DNA of 64,000 nt from Nemertoderma westbladi (GCA_032718475.1 JAUCBJ010006854.1:1-64000), one strand, 5' to 3'; positions 35,216-47,029 are shown, numbered from the stretch's first letter. The notes: generated by a model from the letters alone, not told the origin. Translations and numbers: made by a program.

Positions 35216-38200
35216 TTAAGAAATACTAGAATCGGTATCAGTGTGACTGATGTCCATGGAACTGTCTGGGTTATCAGACTGTTTGTTCATACAGGTTAGT
35301 AACAAAACGGAGGAGACCAACCGATTAGTAGACTGTTCGTTATCCGAGAGAACGTTAGCTAGATGTTCGGATCTGGATCGAACCACGCGCTCCAACCCAT
35401 CATGTGCCGGCGCGGGCGGTTGGCTGCCCCGCTCCTCCCAGACCGAGCGCTGTCTGGCCTCCTGTCGCCGGGACAACTCCTCCACAGCCGAGTTGCATGC
35501 GGCGATCGCTGAGATTAACGGCTCGAGCGATCCCTCCAAGTCGCCATGGACACTCACGGACTGGTTGATGGAGGTCACTGCGCCGACTCGCAGCACCTTG
35601 GCGCTGCTTTCTAGGTGCTCCACAACCACGGATACGTCGCCGCAATCCCGCGGGACGCGCCTCTCCTCCAACCCCAGTTGCACGTGGCCGCGATGCAGGT
35701 CGCACAACGACTTCTTATCCTTCACCACGGAGGAGAGGAACTCATGCGGACGGAGTAACTTGAGTTTAACGACCCCGGCGTGGCGACTCAACACGGATTT
35801 ACTTCGCGCCTCGGTTGCGCAGTAACCGACTTTCACTTGATCCTCAATCTTGTCGCAGAACTCCAGATCGGCGAGCCACTGAGCCCGTTGCGATGCGGTG
35901 CAGTTCTGATCGAGGTCGAGTCGACTAGAAATCCGGAAGAATCGCAGGACTGCGGTGAGTTTGGTTATCGCGCGGGTGAGTCGCTTACGGGATTGCGTTA
36001 TCGGAGGGGCGAGGCGATCCAGGAAGCTGAGGAAGGCAACCTGGGACTCGAGTAATCGGCTGAAATCGGAGTAAACGCGCTCCGCGAAGCAGATCGCCCG
36101 GGAGATAAACTGCTTTCGATCCTCGTAGCTAAACGTTTTCGGGTTCCTTCTATCGAACGGAACACAAACTAATTCTTCGCGCGTCGTCGGCGCGATCGGA
36201 CTGTACGCAAATAAATATCGAACGGACGACGGCGAGTAGCGGTCCGCGCAGTAGGTGACCGCTAAATCCCCATCCAACGGCCGTTTCCCGCTTCCGGTCA
36301 ATAAAATAACATTATTACCCCGTAAACCCAGGTTGTAGGCTACCAACTCAACTACGTCGCCTATTTTGTGATTCTCGGATAACTTGTAGGTTAGGTATTG
36401 GTTTAGCGCCGGTACGTAGACGGAGAGGTTGTTAGTGGCGAGGATTCGGTCCAGAAACGCGAAACATTCCGGTCTGTCATCCTTGGCCGCGTGCTCTTTG
36501 ACACCGCGGGTTTTTGGGTTGAACCGCAACACCAGACGCAACCATTCCTCGAACTCATGGACGATGCACTCTGGGAGCTGTGTAGTCGGTGGTAGTTTAG
36601 TCAGGAATACCTGCAAGCGAAAAGTTCCATAAATCTTAAATATTACTGAAACTATTATATTATTATATTGTATCCAGGCCGCAATATTATTGAAGCTAAA
36701 GTAATAGTTTTGTTATGCTTGGAATGTCTCCTGTATATCAAATGTATTTAAGCTGAAATAACTATAGAAGGGGGGTTGTAGTAAACAACAAACAAACTAT
36801 ATCATCGGACAACCAAAGCTATATACAGTAAACGTTAAATTCTAATTGTAACTAATGCTTATAGTTGTGTTGATGTGTGTCGGCGTCAATTTACCCAAAT
36901 GAATTTGCTGAGCACAAGGTGCGAATTAATATCATTATGAAAAACACGGCCTTTTGGCTTTTATAGCCATTCCATCTGGGCCCCAAAACTTATCAACCAA
37001 TAGCCTCAATGAATGCAAACTTGGTGGTTCTAGCCAATGGAGCTTATTAGCTTCCTATTATAGTTAGGCATTCATTCAGGGTCGAGCAATGTTTATGGGT
37101 AAGCTTCGATTTGGATAAATTGGCGCTTCCAAAGTGGTTCAATATCTTGGCTCTTGTGGTAGTAGTAAATACAGGTCAAATACTTTTCCGAAAATTTCCT
37201 TTAAAAATCATATTTCCGGAAAACTCACATTCCTAGTCAAAAACGATTGGTCCATCCATTACTTACGGAACTTACCTAAAATACTTTGATAAGCAACTTA
37301 ATGCTGAATATTAATTTATTTTACTTTGTATTCTATGACATTTAAACTACCTTACCAATCCACCTCCATATAATGTAGCACATTCATCCATTCATTCCAT
37401 TTTAATTTCGGTCAAAGGATACAAATCTCTGCTGGAGATGATCATTGTAAATATATTGAAGATGCCATTCCACCCACCTTGGCGCATCTATTCTGCGCGT
37501 CCACGGTATTAACTCCTATTATCTCCTCGTCTCTCTTCTTCTCCACAGCCGCTTTCCAAGTGAGCGGCGAGTCGTCGTGGAAGAAAGGCCGTCTCCCCGT
37601 GAGACACTCGCAGACCAGGACGCCCAACGTCCAGAAGTCCACCACTTTCGTGTACTCATGTCCGCCGCCTTCGATAAGTTCCGGGGCCAAATACATCATC
37701 GTTCCCACGAAACTCTTTGCCAAGCTGTTGTCTGGGTCCAGTTGCTTCGCGTACCCGAGGTCTATCAGTTTATACACCTTGCGGTCGTCGCTGTCGATCT
37801 GAATGACCACGTTCTCCGGTTTTAGGTCTCTGGCGAATATAAAGCAAATGTTTAGTGCATACCATAATATTTTTATTTTACAGTACAGCAGTAATAGGCT
37901 ACCACTACCAGTGTCGTGTCATATACAGATATAACATATTGTATATTGTTAGAACTCCTTACTTAATTTTGCCATGGATCTACTCAGACTCAGACATACC
38001 TAGTAAATATGATAGAATTCCCGCCGCCCGGGGCATTCTAACAACATACAGCAGTACAGGCAGACAGGCACGTTGATGAATGCTGGCGCTGGGGTTGACA
38101 ACAAATGCCAACCAAATCATGAAAAATTCAAAAAATAACTAAAAATGATTTTAGTTTGCCTTTGTTAAAATTCTTCAAGTCCAGTACCGGTATTCAATCC

Positions 38201-38660
38201 AGCGGCCTGTCGGTTTTCCTTACCTGTGTATCACCCGATACCTGTGAAGATGCTCCAACCCAGAAGAAACATCCGTAACGATCGCTCGAACAGTACATTC
38301 ATCCAATCCCATGCAGGATTCCGGTTGCGAGAGAATCCGTCGGAGATCACCGCCTTTACAGAACTCCATGGCGAGGCAAGGGAGCACTGTGTAGTTGGCA
38401 GATGGTAATGGGACGAGTGCTGGAGGAACGGGGAGGGTCTTCACAACGTTGGGGTGCGGTATCAACCTATTCATTATATCAACCTCGTCGTTCCATCGTC
38501 TGCATTGACGTTCACTGGGTAGGAAACTCTTAAACTCTTTGAGTGCGAGTTCGAACTTGGATGTTTCGTTGCGGAATAATGTTACCTTCCCGATAGCTCC
38601 GGCTCCCAGAACTCGCACCTCCTGCCAGATGTCATCACTTTTGTAAAGTGGACTCGCCAT
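35216..38660 (-). CDS. IKK: IkB kinase (IKK alpha/beta type), three exons
   Basis: Serine/threonine kinase that phosphorylates IkB and so releases NF-kB in innate immune signalling. Exons on the minus strand: 38660-38224, 37829-37478 and 36610-35216, with GT...AG introns of 394 and 867 bp. Joining them gives an unbroken 727-residue protein (human IKK-beta has 756). The first join restores HRDLKPEN (145-152); the second is phase 0. Seen: Gly loop G19-x-G-x-x-G24, ATP lysine K41, DLG (169-171), activation loop with two serines S181 and S185 in the SLxxS arrangement that is phosphorylated in IKKs. The C-terminal part shows a ubiquitin-like region (about 320-400) followed by a helical scaffold/dimerization region. 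I see no clear NEMO-binding motif (LDWSWL-like) at the C-terminus, whose tail is Ser/Asp-rich. Single-copy relation to alpha and beta cannot be decided. Confidence 0.9.
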
Positions 38661-39059
38661 TTATTTGATTACCATTACATGTACCGAGTTTCTAAATTAT
38701 ACCGTTATTCTGTATTATTCTATTTAGAATAGATCAGTAGATAGACACTCTAGACAATCCACCAATCTGCCAATCATTTTATTGATTTTAATTATCAGAC
38801 AATAACCGGAATTAAACATACTGTACAGCTGTAGGCCTAAACGATTGGCTACTCTACAGTAATACCTGAATACACAGTAATACCGGTACCGGCTGACAGG
38901 TGAGCCTACTCTTGTAAAACGAGGATCCTAGCAAAATCCGCGGATCCTGTTGCGGATCCCATAGAAGCAAATGACGGATCCCAGTGCAGCATTAGGTGTA
39001 GGATCCGCGGATCCTATTGTTCTACGCATGTCCTTAGATCATCATAATAATGATGGGGT
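38661..39059. other. region upstream of IKK, GGATCC-rich palindromes
   Basis: Should contain the IKK promoter, but no clear TATA box was identified. At 38928-39018 there is a cluster of GGATCC words, including the perfect 16-bp palindrome AGGATCCGCGGATCCT near 39002-39017 and related copies near 38931-38970. Confidence 0.5.
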
Positions 39060-40800
39060 GATGGTAACTCAACCTACTGGATCCAGAAGTCGAGGAAATC
39101 CTGCCAAAGTACCTAACTGATCTAGACTTTGCTGATGATGACTTGGATGGTGATGGCTGATGGAGTACTCTCATAAATAACTAAGGGAGCCCAACGGCTC
39201 CTCAGCTCATTCGAACAAACATGATGCTTCTAGTGTTGGTATTTTTATTAACTCCAAAAAGACCAAAATTTTGACAGTTAACTTTGAAAGTCCTCAGCAA
39301 GTCTCTGACCGGATGAGCATAAGCTCAAAGATGGCGCTTGAGCATGTGGACAACTTATGTTACCTCCCAGTGAAAAGTGCGCAAGCGTATTGCAAGCGTG
39401 GAACGCCAGGCACCAGGCGTATCTGATGTGATTCCTAAGAGTTATGGCCGGACCTTTACGCAACGACCTACTTGCGATAAGTCGCATAGATATCGCAACA
39501 ACTTGTGTTAAGTCGCATAAATATCGCAACAACTTGCATTCAGTCTCATAAAACTCACATGCGATTCACTTCCGACTTTCAAGCGTCATGACGCATAAAT
39601 GCCACAAAAATCTACTGGTTGTGATTTTTGTGTAATATATTGAGACCTTGTGACAGAAAATATGATTCATCAGTTGATTATTCCACTACTGTTTGATACT
39701 ATGGGCTTCCATATCATCTGCCTACTGTACTTACCTTACTGCCTTACATTACATTACATTACACTCTCTAGACATAGAACATCAGACATACTGTATGAAT
39801 CAATACTAGAAATGATTGGTTATATTTATATACAGGATAATATCAATAGATTAGAATAACCATGATCATGATACACTTTTAACTATTCCCTATAATTTTC
39901 AATTCTATAAAATATATTAATATAATCACTGAATTCGACAGCCATATTAGATAATTCATATTCACCACTTTTATATTTTTAAACTATTTATTTCTTGATA
40001 GGCAACTTTATTTTAATTAATAATCTTTAGTGTAATTAAAAACATGGGATTCGCATGGGAATTAACTCTTGAGAATCTCATGGTGTACAACATGCGTAAA
40101 ATAAGCGTTAAATGATGAGGTGTGATTCCCATGCGATTTTCATGCACGGAATCACATGCGTAAAATAAGTTGTGAATCGCATGCGTGGAATCGCTTCCCT
40201 ATTTTACATGTGAATCACATGCGAATCACAAGAGTTTTATCGCTATTTATTGAGCCGCAATAAAAACGCATGACGCATTAAAATCACTTGCGATACGTAC
40301 AGTATGCGCATTTTTCACTGGGCTGGGATCATGGATCCGGAAGTCAGGTGAGGACCTTCGAATACGTAAGGGAAAGGCATGGGCAAGTGGGCAGCCTAGA
40401 ATAGGCTTTCCAGGATTTGGAAGTCGCAGAGAATTAATCGGAAACTTGAAGTCCGATTATTTACAGCAGCAGTAGTTCCAGTACTCCTCTATGGGAGACC
40501 ATGTTGGGCTCTCTGCTAAGGACACCAAATCTTTGGATGGCAAATTCACAAGAATGCTGCGCCGGATTCATTGTGTCAAGTACAATGCACACATCTCTAA
40601 CCAGACACTATATAACATTGGAGGTGTCTCATTGGTTCCCCCAAGCTTGATACTAGAACAAAGTCACCTCCGCTTTGCAGGACAGTGTGCTTTCGCCGTG
40701 AGGACCAGCCAGTGCATAATCTTGTGCTTTGGCAGTCTCATGGGTGAATAAACATGGTGGACAGCCCATGACTTTTTTGAAACGCATCTTAAAGGGCACT
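39060..40800 (+). pseudogene. decayed LINE reverse-transcriptase fragment, split by an insertion
   Basis: Two pieces (about 39060-39365 and 40323-40800) of a non-LTR reverse transcriptase. The first piece still reads as LDFADD near 39123-39140 (the RT active-site region) and then a KTKILT-like stretch and HVDNLCYL. After removal of the inserted element the frame continues as GSWIRKSGEDLRIRKGKAWA, and further on as a C-terminal region with LRFAGQ. Stops and frameshifts are present. It belongs to the same LINE family as the fragment at 52780-53748 (both contain MLRRIHCVKYNAHISNQTLY), probably RTE-like. Non-functional. Confidence 0.75.
39366..40322. mobile_element. 957-bp inverted-repeat (MITE-like) element inside the LINE fragment
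   Basis: Begins CCCAGTGAAAAGTGCGCA and ends with its near-perfect inverse (TGCGCATTTTTCACTGGG). A 2-bp CT flanks each side, and removing the element plus one CT restores the LINE reading frame (Tyr-Leu-Gly-Ser), so the borders are well supported. Inside are several copies, in both orientations, of ACATGCGATTC/GAATCGCATG-type words near the ends, likely transposase-binding repeats. No transposase frame is present, so it is non-autonomous. Superfamily is uncertain. Confidence 0.8.
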
Positions 40801-42474
40801 GACATTGTGCAATTGTAACATTGTGCAATTGTAACATTGTGCAATAACAATTAAAGAAATAATAATTTGGTGCAATTAATAATTATCCAAGTAATTTAAT
40901 TGGGGGCGATCAGCAAATAGCAGTGCTAGTGATAGCTGACTCCCGGGAGGGAGGACGGTGGGGGGAGTGGGTGGGTTGGGGGGGGGGGGGGGGGTTGGTT
41001 TCAGGTTTGCAGTATATTGATGTTGCATTGATTAAATTAATTCTATTAATAATATAAAATACTGTAAATATAATAATATTATAGCCTAGTAGAAAAGTTC
41101 GTAGTTAATTTTCAAGGAGGGAACGTAATAATACATGGACACACGGGTTACTGAGCAGTTCGGGAATTATTGAAGTTGGAAATGTTTTAATTTTTTGGTG
41201 AATAAGTTGTTAGTTGTGCATTTACGAAAAAGCGCTCCAGTTGAGTTCCAGTTTATTGGTCCCTGGTAACGGACTTAATGCTTAGCAACCATGTGACGTA
41301 TCATGGTAGGGAGTCCCTTATTAGGGACATAAAAGGAGTCGTTACAACAGAACGTGTGCGGTATCTATACAATATCGGAATTTTTTGTAAATAAGTTTTA
41401 TATGTCAGGGGAATTATTTGTGGTATATTTCGTACATAAATTTGTTTATTTCAAGCTTGTATAAAAAATATATATTGGTAAAATATTAAGTGATTGGCAA
41501 ATTGGTTGAGAAGAAGCTAGACTATGTTGAAAAAGTTATTATTCGAAATAGTTTGTTTATTTTTTCTCGTAAAGGTTTTATTATGGAATTATATATACTT
41601 CCCCAGACAGTTAATGCATGCATATCCTCCTCACCCTCAAAACTTTATACAAATCCTAACTTTGATTGCATGAAAAGTAAAACAGAGATGTTTGACATCT
41701 CGACTTCTTACTGGGTGAATCATAATTTTTATATTGTTTACTTTCAATCTCTAACTACAAGCGTTTGAAAAAGGTGTCTCCGTCGATATTAAAATCTCAA
41801 ATTCGTCGCGAAATAGCGGAGATATGGGCGTTCGAAAGTTACATGGTTTTGCACCTGCGCGGGGGTATTTCATTTTAATAAATTTAATAAATACACGTAC
41901 TGTACAGTACTAATACTGGCACCTTGAATCCATCCCAGTTTTAAGTTTGATTTGATTGGTACGTGTACTTGAATAACGACACTATATTCCGGAAAATGGT
42001 GAAAGTGACGCAAACTAGAAGGAAAGAAACAGGTTATTCTAACCAAAACAATTCACGATAGTCAGGAGCATAACGCATTAACGATAGTAGGTTACGGTTC
42101 ATTTTTTTTCGTGATATTATGGTAACAGTTGTTGCCGGCTGTAGTGGATGTCTAGCGTTTGCTTACTTACACTACACCCGTGATTTATTAACTTCTTCCG
42201 CTTGTGATACCCGACCCGTATATCTTTCGGAAATCTTTATAAGAGAAAAATTCAATTAAATTCCTCTCCACTGATAACATTGCCTCTGCATTATCTATTC
42301 ATTTTATCACACAATTATAATCAAAACATTTACTTATCTACATATATATATATATAAAAAATGTGAAGTTAAAATATTCTTAATTAATAAACAAGAGCAC
42401 AAATGTGTGAATAATACATAATGGTACATATTCGGGAACAGTTTGGACCCATTCTAATTATTTATCTTAACAAA
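40801..42474. other. intergenic region, no gene seen
   Basis: Contains a short tandem of ATTGTGCAATTGTAAC near 40804-40847, a G-tract near 40979-40994, and AT-rich sequence. Short open frames (for example 41490-41768) have no recognisable domain and were not called. The right end is the 3' flank of torsin. Confidence 0.5.
40979..40994. repeat. G-tract
   Basis: Run of about 16 G after a GGGGGGAGTGGGTGGGTTGGG stretch; could form a G-quadruplex. Similar tracts occur near 47467 and 51115. Confidence 0.85.
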
Positions 42475-43506
42475 CTATAACTCGTTCTTAGCTCGTTTCG
42501 TAAGAGACAAAACCAGGTCAGTTTTTTGAGCCACCCTTTTACAACCCGACATCGAATAAACCTCAGTTTCTTCTGGGAAATATTGAAGTTTATATATAAC
42601 TTTATTTACCAGAGTCTCGTCAGGCACCATACCTTTTAGTCTCATATAGTCTCTTATGCAATCCTTTACGTGGGAACGTTCCATCGGTAGGAACGGGATA
42701 TAGGCGTCAACAAGGAACCTCGATATAAGCGCGGCGTGTTGCAGACCGCCCGCGGAGTCATAAGCTCCCGCCTGCAACACATTCTCTACGTCGGTGAGAG
42801 CCAGAGTCTTGCGATCCCGCCCCTCCTTCCAGTGGTTGTACGCCAGCTCTACAATCTCCGATCCTCCGGTGTTACTAAGGAATATAAATATCGCCTTCCG
42901 GAAGTCTAAACCGTCGATGTCTTTGTGGTAATCCGTGAAGGGTTTCAACGTGTCCAGAAGACCCGGTTCCATTTCGTGAATCTCGTCGAATATAAACAAG
43001 GATCGCTCGCACTTACGGACAGCAGCCGTTATTTTTCGTATCAGCTGATCCTTGTATTCGGTTGTACGGGAAGCGTGAGGGAAGTTTAGCGTGGCTATAA
43101 AAAAGTGCACGAAGTTACTTTTCATCCCGTAGGTATATAAATTCTCGCTAATTATTTGACTTACGAAGTTTTTCCCGCTGCCGGTCCATCCGTGGAAGGA
43201 TAGGACCAAGGCCTTGGAGGGGTTGGGGTTGTTAACGTGATTATAGATGGTGCGGACTACTGTATCCACTACAAGGTGCTGTCCATGCACTTTGTCCACG
43301 AGTTGGAGTTCAAGTTGCGTAACATTCGCGGGTATCCACGCACTCGTACAGCACTCGAATGTAAGACAATACGGGTTCCACCCGATCCCCTTCCCGAAGT
43401 TTAGTAGAGTAGATAAGCCGAAAAAACTTTGCGTTGATAAGGGTTGAACTGCTCCAACGATTACCAGGAAATACATGAAACAATGCACCATAGTTTTTGT
43501 CTTCAT
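42475..43506 (-). CDS. TOR1: torsin-family AAA+ ATPase, single exon
   Basis: ER-luminal AAA+ ATPase of the torsin/Clp family, which with the LAP1/LULL1 cofactors works at the nuclear envelope and ER. 343 residues, close to human torsin-1A (332). The start at 43506 gives a hydrophobic N-terminus (about 9-25) suited to a signal peptide; an upstream in-frame TTG was not used. Seen: Walker A GWTGSGKN (106-113, with the torsin-type Asn after Lys), Walker B with FDEIHEM (173-179), and near the C-terminus GCKRVAQK, matching the Gly-Cys-Lys sensor-2 motif typical of torsins. Torsins lack the arginine finger, which cofactors supply (family knowledge). No introns. Which torsin paralogue it is cannot be settled. 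Confidence 0.92.
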   Translation of the reverse strand: MKTKTMVHCFMYFLVIVGAVQPLSTQSFFGLSTLLNFGKGIGWNPYCLTFECCTSAWIPANVTQLELQLVDKVHGQHLVVDTVVRTIYNHVNNPNPSKALVLSFHGWTGSGKNFVSQIISENLYTYGMKSNFVHFFIATLNFPHASRTTEYKDQLIRKITAAVRKCERSLFIFDEIHEMEPGLLDTLKPFTDYHKDIDGLDFRKAIFIFLSNTGGSEIVELAYNHWKEGRDRKTLALTDVENVLQAGAYDSAGGLQHAALISRFLVDAYIPFLPMERSHVKDCIRDYMRLKGMVPDETLVNKVIYKLQYFPEETEVYSMSGCKRVAQKTDLVLSLTKRAKNEL

Positions 43507-44427
43507 ATTTACAGATTTACAGTTCAGCAATACAGGGAAATAATTCCTACTGAATTAAAACAGTAGGCCTACAGCTGTACCTGTACCGGTACCTCAGAAG
43601 TACTGCTGTACTGCGGAGTGAGTACATTGAAATATGAAACAATACTGCAATAGGCCTAGAATTCATTCCCAGTCTGCAGTCCCACACACACTTGACTTGA
43701 CAGCAGCTTGACAGAAAGTGGGAAATGGAAAGTGCTAAAAACCGGACCCACCTATACTCATACACTCAGTGCTCAGCTTTACTCACCTGTGGGTCAATGC
43801 CAACTATATTGACCAAGTCATGTACGCGTACAGTACGGGACAAAAATATAAAAAAAAACACTAATTACTTACATTTAATTAATGGTTGGGTTGGGGGCTT
43901 ACAAGTCACCGATAAACAGTAACCGCTCCGCTCCTTCCCCTTATTAATTGACAACAGACCAAATTAATTTATTATCAAATTTGCTATTTGTGGAAAGGGT
44001 TTTTAGATTGGGACAGTACCGGTAGTTGAGAGTGGGACGAAAGTTGGGAATGGGACGGGAGTTGGGAATGGGAAGGACGATAAACTGGATTTAAATTCTA
44101 GTACGGAGGAGTTGTTTGAAGAATTTTATGATTTGTTTTTAATTGGAAAATAAACGTCAAAATTTATAATAATCGTTTTCATGTAAATTCCTTTCAATAC
44201 CTAATCCATATGTCCCATACATGTCATCAAAAACTGTCTTGAAATTAAATTTTCAAATTAATTGTTTGATATAGAATAGCGTTTTTCAGTTGACCATTAA
44301 TAATAGGCCTACAGTATGCTTTGTTTTGTGTATCACATTGTTATTAACAGGAAAAAAATATTTAGCCCCACTTTTTACGGCAAAGTTTCCCAGAAAGTGA
44401 AACTTAAAATACGCAGATAGTGGGGAA
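43507..44427. other. torsin upstream region, no gene seen
   Basis: Holds short TACCGGTA/TAGGCCTA-type words and, near 44013-44080, tandem-like GTTGGGAATGGGA copies. No reading frame with domain support. Confidence 0.45.
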
Positions 44428-44834
44428 AGTAAAGTAAAGTAAAGTAAAGTAAAGTAAAGTAAAGTAAAGTAAAGTAAAGTAAAGTAAAGTAAAGTAAAGT
44501 AAAGTAAAGTAAAGTAAAGTAAAGTAAAGTAAAGTAAAGTAAAGTAAAGTAAAGTAAAGTAAAGTAAAGTAAATTTCCTTCGGCCACTAGGCCAGGGATT
44601 ACGCACAAAGTCTGACGACTTATTTCCAGTGCGGTCCCCACAGAACTTTACTCCCCAGAGGAAACTCCAGTACTCATTTAGCTACCACTTAAGGAAGCAA
44701 GGCAGAGATGCGCCCTGGCTGGTCCCTTTAAAGCATTCGTGCCGAAATGAAAACTGCCCTGGCCCATGTGAGGATCGAACCCACGACTTACAGGAGATGT
44801 GAATTCAATGCAACCACTACACCAAGGTGGAACC
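44428..44834 (-). mobile_element. tRNA-derived SINE with (ACTTT)n tail
   Basis: Reading the minus strand, the element starts at 44834 with a tRNA-like head (to about 44760): A box TGGTGTAGTGG and B box GGTTCGATCC. A body without similarity to the other elements here follows (44757-44574), then a tail of about 29 copies of a 5-bp unit (AAAGT on the plus strand, 44428-44573). Tail repeats at the 3' end of a tRNA-headed element are typical of SINEs mobilised by a LINE. Frames crossing the tail are artefacts. Confidence 0.8.
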
Positions 44835-46528
44835 TAGATATACTGTATATTGACAGACATTCTCACATATTAACATTTCTTAACGGATTTCGATTCTATT
44901 TGTATGACATTTGACATTGTAGGTAATGATTGTGTCTACAAATTAATTGGGCGAATTTTAATCATTTTGTGAAAAAGTAATTTAGAGTTTAAATGCCCGA
45001 TAATACAGTAAGGTCTAGTTTATTATTCTGCCGGTAGTAAGCTAAAACCGCTGTAATTAATACTCTATACCTTTAAAACTAAAAACGATATTGAAAAACC
45101 ATTTTAAGTTTTGAATTCACCACTAAACCTTGTCCTAAAATAAAAAATTAAATTTAACATTTTTTGTTTTTCGGTGAGCCAACCATTTCAACATTCTAAC
45201 TCCTTGCAAATTTATTCTATCAACTACACAGTAGGCATAGACTTCCCAATAGGCTGCAGCTTATAATGTAAAATGTTTATCGATTTTTCTAATAAACATA
45301 CAGTAATTAAATATACTGTGTAGTGTTGCATCCTAATCCTAAATTGTAACCCTAAAAAATCTTGATAAATTTAGACGGGCAAAATTAAACTGTGTGTAAA
45401 GTTGTGTTGTGGGGACTTCACAGTATGTGGATCGTGGATGAAGTCAGTGAAACTTAGAAGAAAGTTTTTAGTACAAGCATATCTAGTGTGAAGATGTAAC
45501 CTTTGATCATGCTTTGTTATATACTGTGAACAATATGCTGTAAATTCTCCAAACTTTATACCGTAGGCCTAGCCTTACAACGCTGACGGACATAAAATTT
45601 CTTAAAATTTGACACGGTCGTTGTTTCTGAGATATTGATGATTGAACACTGGACTAAACAATAAACATATGATATTGGCTTTTTTGGCCCATACTAGTGT
45701 TGCCACGGGATCGGGATCCACAATTTTCGGGATTCGAGATCGGGATTTTTAATTTTATTGCGGCTAACTTATCCAAAACTCATCCAAAACTTAAAATAGC
45801 TATCTGCCCTGCCCTCTTTATCGGAGTAAAAAAAATTAATTTCACATATGGTTTTAATATAATTTCTGCTACATTTTTCATATATTTACTGCAGTCTAAA
45901 TGAATCACTGCCACATAAAAATGTTTGTCATATTCAATAAAAAGCAACAAGTGTTATTATATTATTTATAACTTTTTTAATGATTTTTTTATAAATTTTT
46001 AACCCTCGGAGTAGGAAAGCCTCAGCTTCGCCTCGGCAGTTCCTACTCCTCGGGTAAAAACAACCGGAAAAACAACAAAACAACCGGGAAACAATTGCAT
46101 GTAATTCTACAATAAAAGTATAATGCAGTGCAGTGTGCAGTAGCGAACTATACCCTCTACAACGATATCTTTATTAATATTTTTACTCTTTGTTACATTT
46201 TTTTTTACATATATTTGGTTTTATTTTTTTTAAATTCATTAAATATAATACCGGTACTTCCGGACCGGTAGTCTATTTTATCTATTTTTAGCCTTCTGAA
46301 TATTTTATATTCAGATTACAGTTAGCCGTTACCAATAAATACCGTTAACTTACCATTATACTTTCAATTTTTAGATTATGTAGGCCTACCTACATACAAC
46401 ATACAACAACCCACTATTATTTTTTTACTATTAAACTTGTGATATTTTTATCCTTATATACGGTCAGACGGTACGGTACGTTGATTGATTAGCGTACCGG
46501 TACGGTACTTTGCCAGATACAGCTATAG
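44835..46528. other. intergenic region with one hairpin, no gene seen
   Basis: AT-rich and without supported genes. A GC-richer imperfect hairpin stands out at 46002-46055. Confidence 0.5.
46002..46055. other. imperfect hairpin
   Basis: Arms GGAGTAGGAA and TTCCTACTCC pair, with an inner AGCCTCAGCTTCGCCTCGGC-like stem-loop. It is an isolated GC-rich island in AT-rich DNA. Could be a structured RNA or the core of a fold-back element. Confidence 0.5.
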
Positions 46529-46798
46529 GGGCTGTTGCGCTGTCAGTCAGAGAGGTAACAGCCCATGGGGTAAGGATTTACCCATGGGGCGCTAACTATC
46601 AGATAGTCTGATACCAACTGTCAGACAGTCTTTTTCAACTATCAGATAGATGATCGCCCAGTTACAAGTTGCCCGATGCCATAGTTGTATTTTTTAAACC
46701 CCGAGTGTTGTTGACGGAGTCTGTTACTTCCGAAATCGTTGATCGTGGTGCCGGTGCCGGAATTCTGGCTTTGATTAAAAACACTGAACTGCTGAACG

Positions 46799-47029
46799 AT
46801 GGCGGAATCTACGAAACCCGGCCGGATTCCTAATCCGAGGAGGCGACGGAGTCAATTAAACGTAAACAATGAAACGATCGCGATGGACAATGGAGTCTAT
46901 TCAATGTATCCAGAACGATACGATGGCGACGGAGTCTATTACAGTATTAAACACGCAACCAAAGCGATCAGACGATGGCGAAGTAATCTACAAAACAGAG
47001 AACGACAGGAAGGCGATGGAGTTTATTAA
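46799..47029 (+). CDS. hypothetical short ORF on internally repeated DNA
   Basis: 76-residue frame starting in good context (ACGATGG). The DNA is a series of imperfect repeats of GGAGTCTATTACAGTATTAAA-like sequence that run on to about 47130, beyond the stop; the overlapping frame at 46869-47201 is equally open. No domain is recognised. It may be a relic of a repeated coding segment, or chance. Confidence 0.2.
   Translation: MAESTKPGRIPNPRRRRSQLNVNNETIAMDNGVYSMYPERYDGDGVYYSIKHATKAIRRWRSNLQNRERQEGDGVY

Noticed and set aside
35250-35825. 191-aa plus-strand frame opposite IKK exon 3
   Set aside because: Antisense shadow of the GC-richer IKK coding exon; no domain seen.
41490-41768. 92-aa frame in the IKK-torsin spacer
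   Set aside because: No domain, AT-rich composition, weak start context.
42475-43530. Start of torsin at an upstream TTG (43530)
   Set aside because: The ATG at 43506 gives a normal signal peptide and a standard start codon.
44286-44641. Open frames encoding Leu-Tyr-Phe-Thr repeats
   Set aside because: They are by-products of the (AAAGT)n tail of a SINE.
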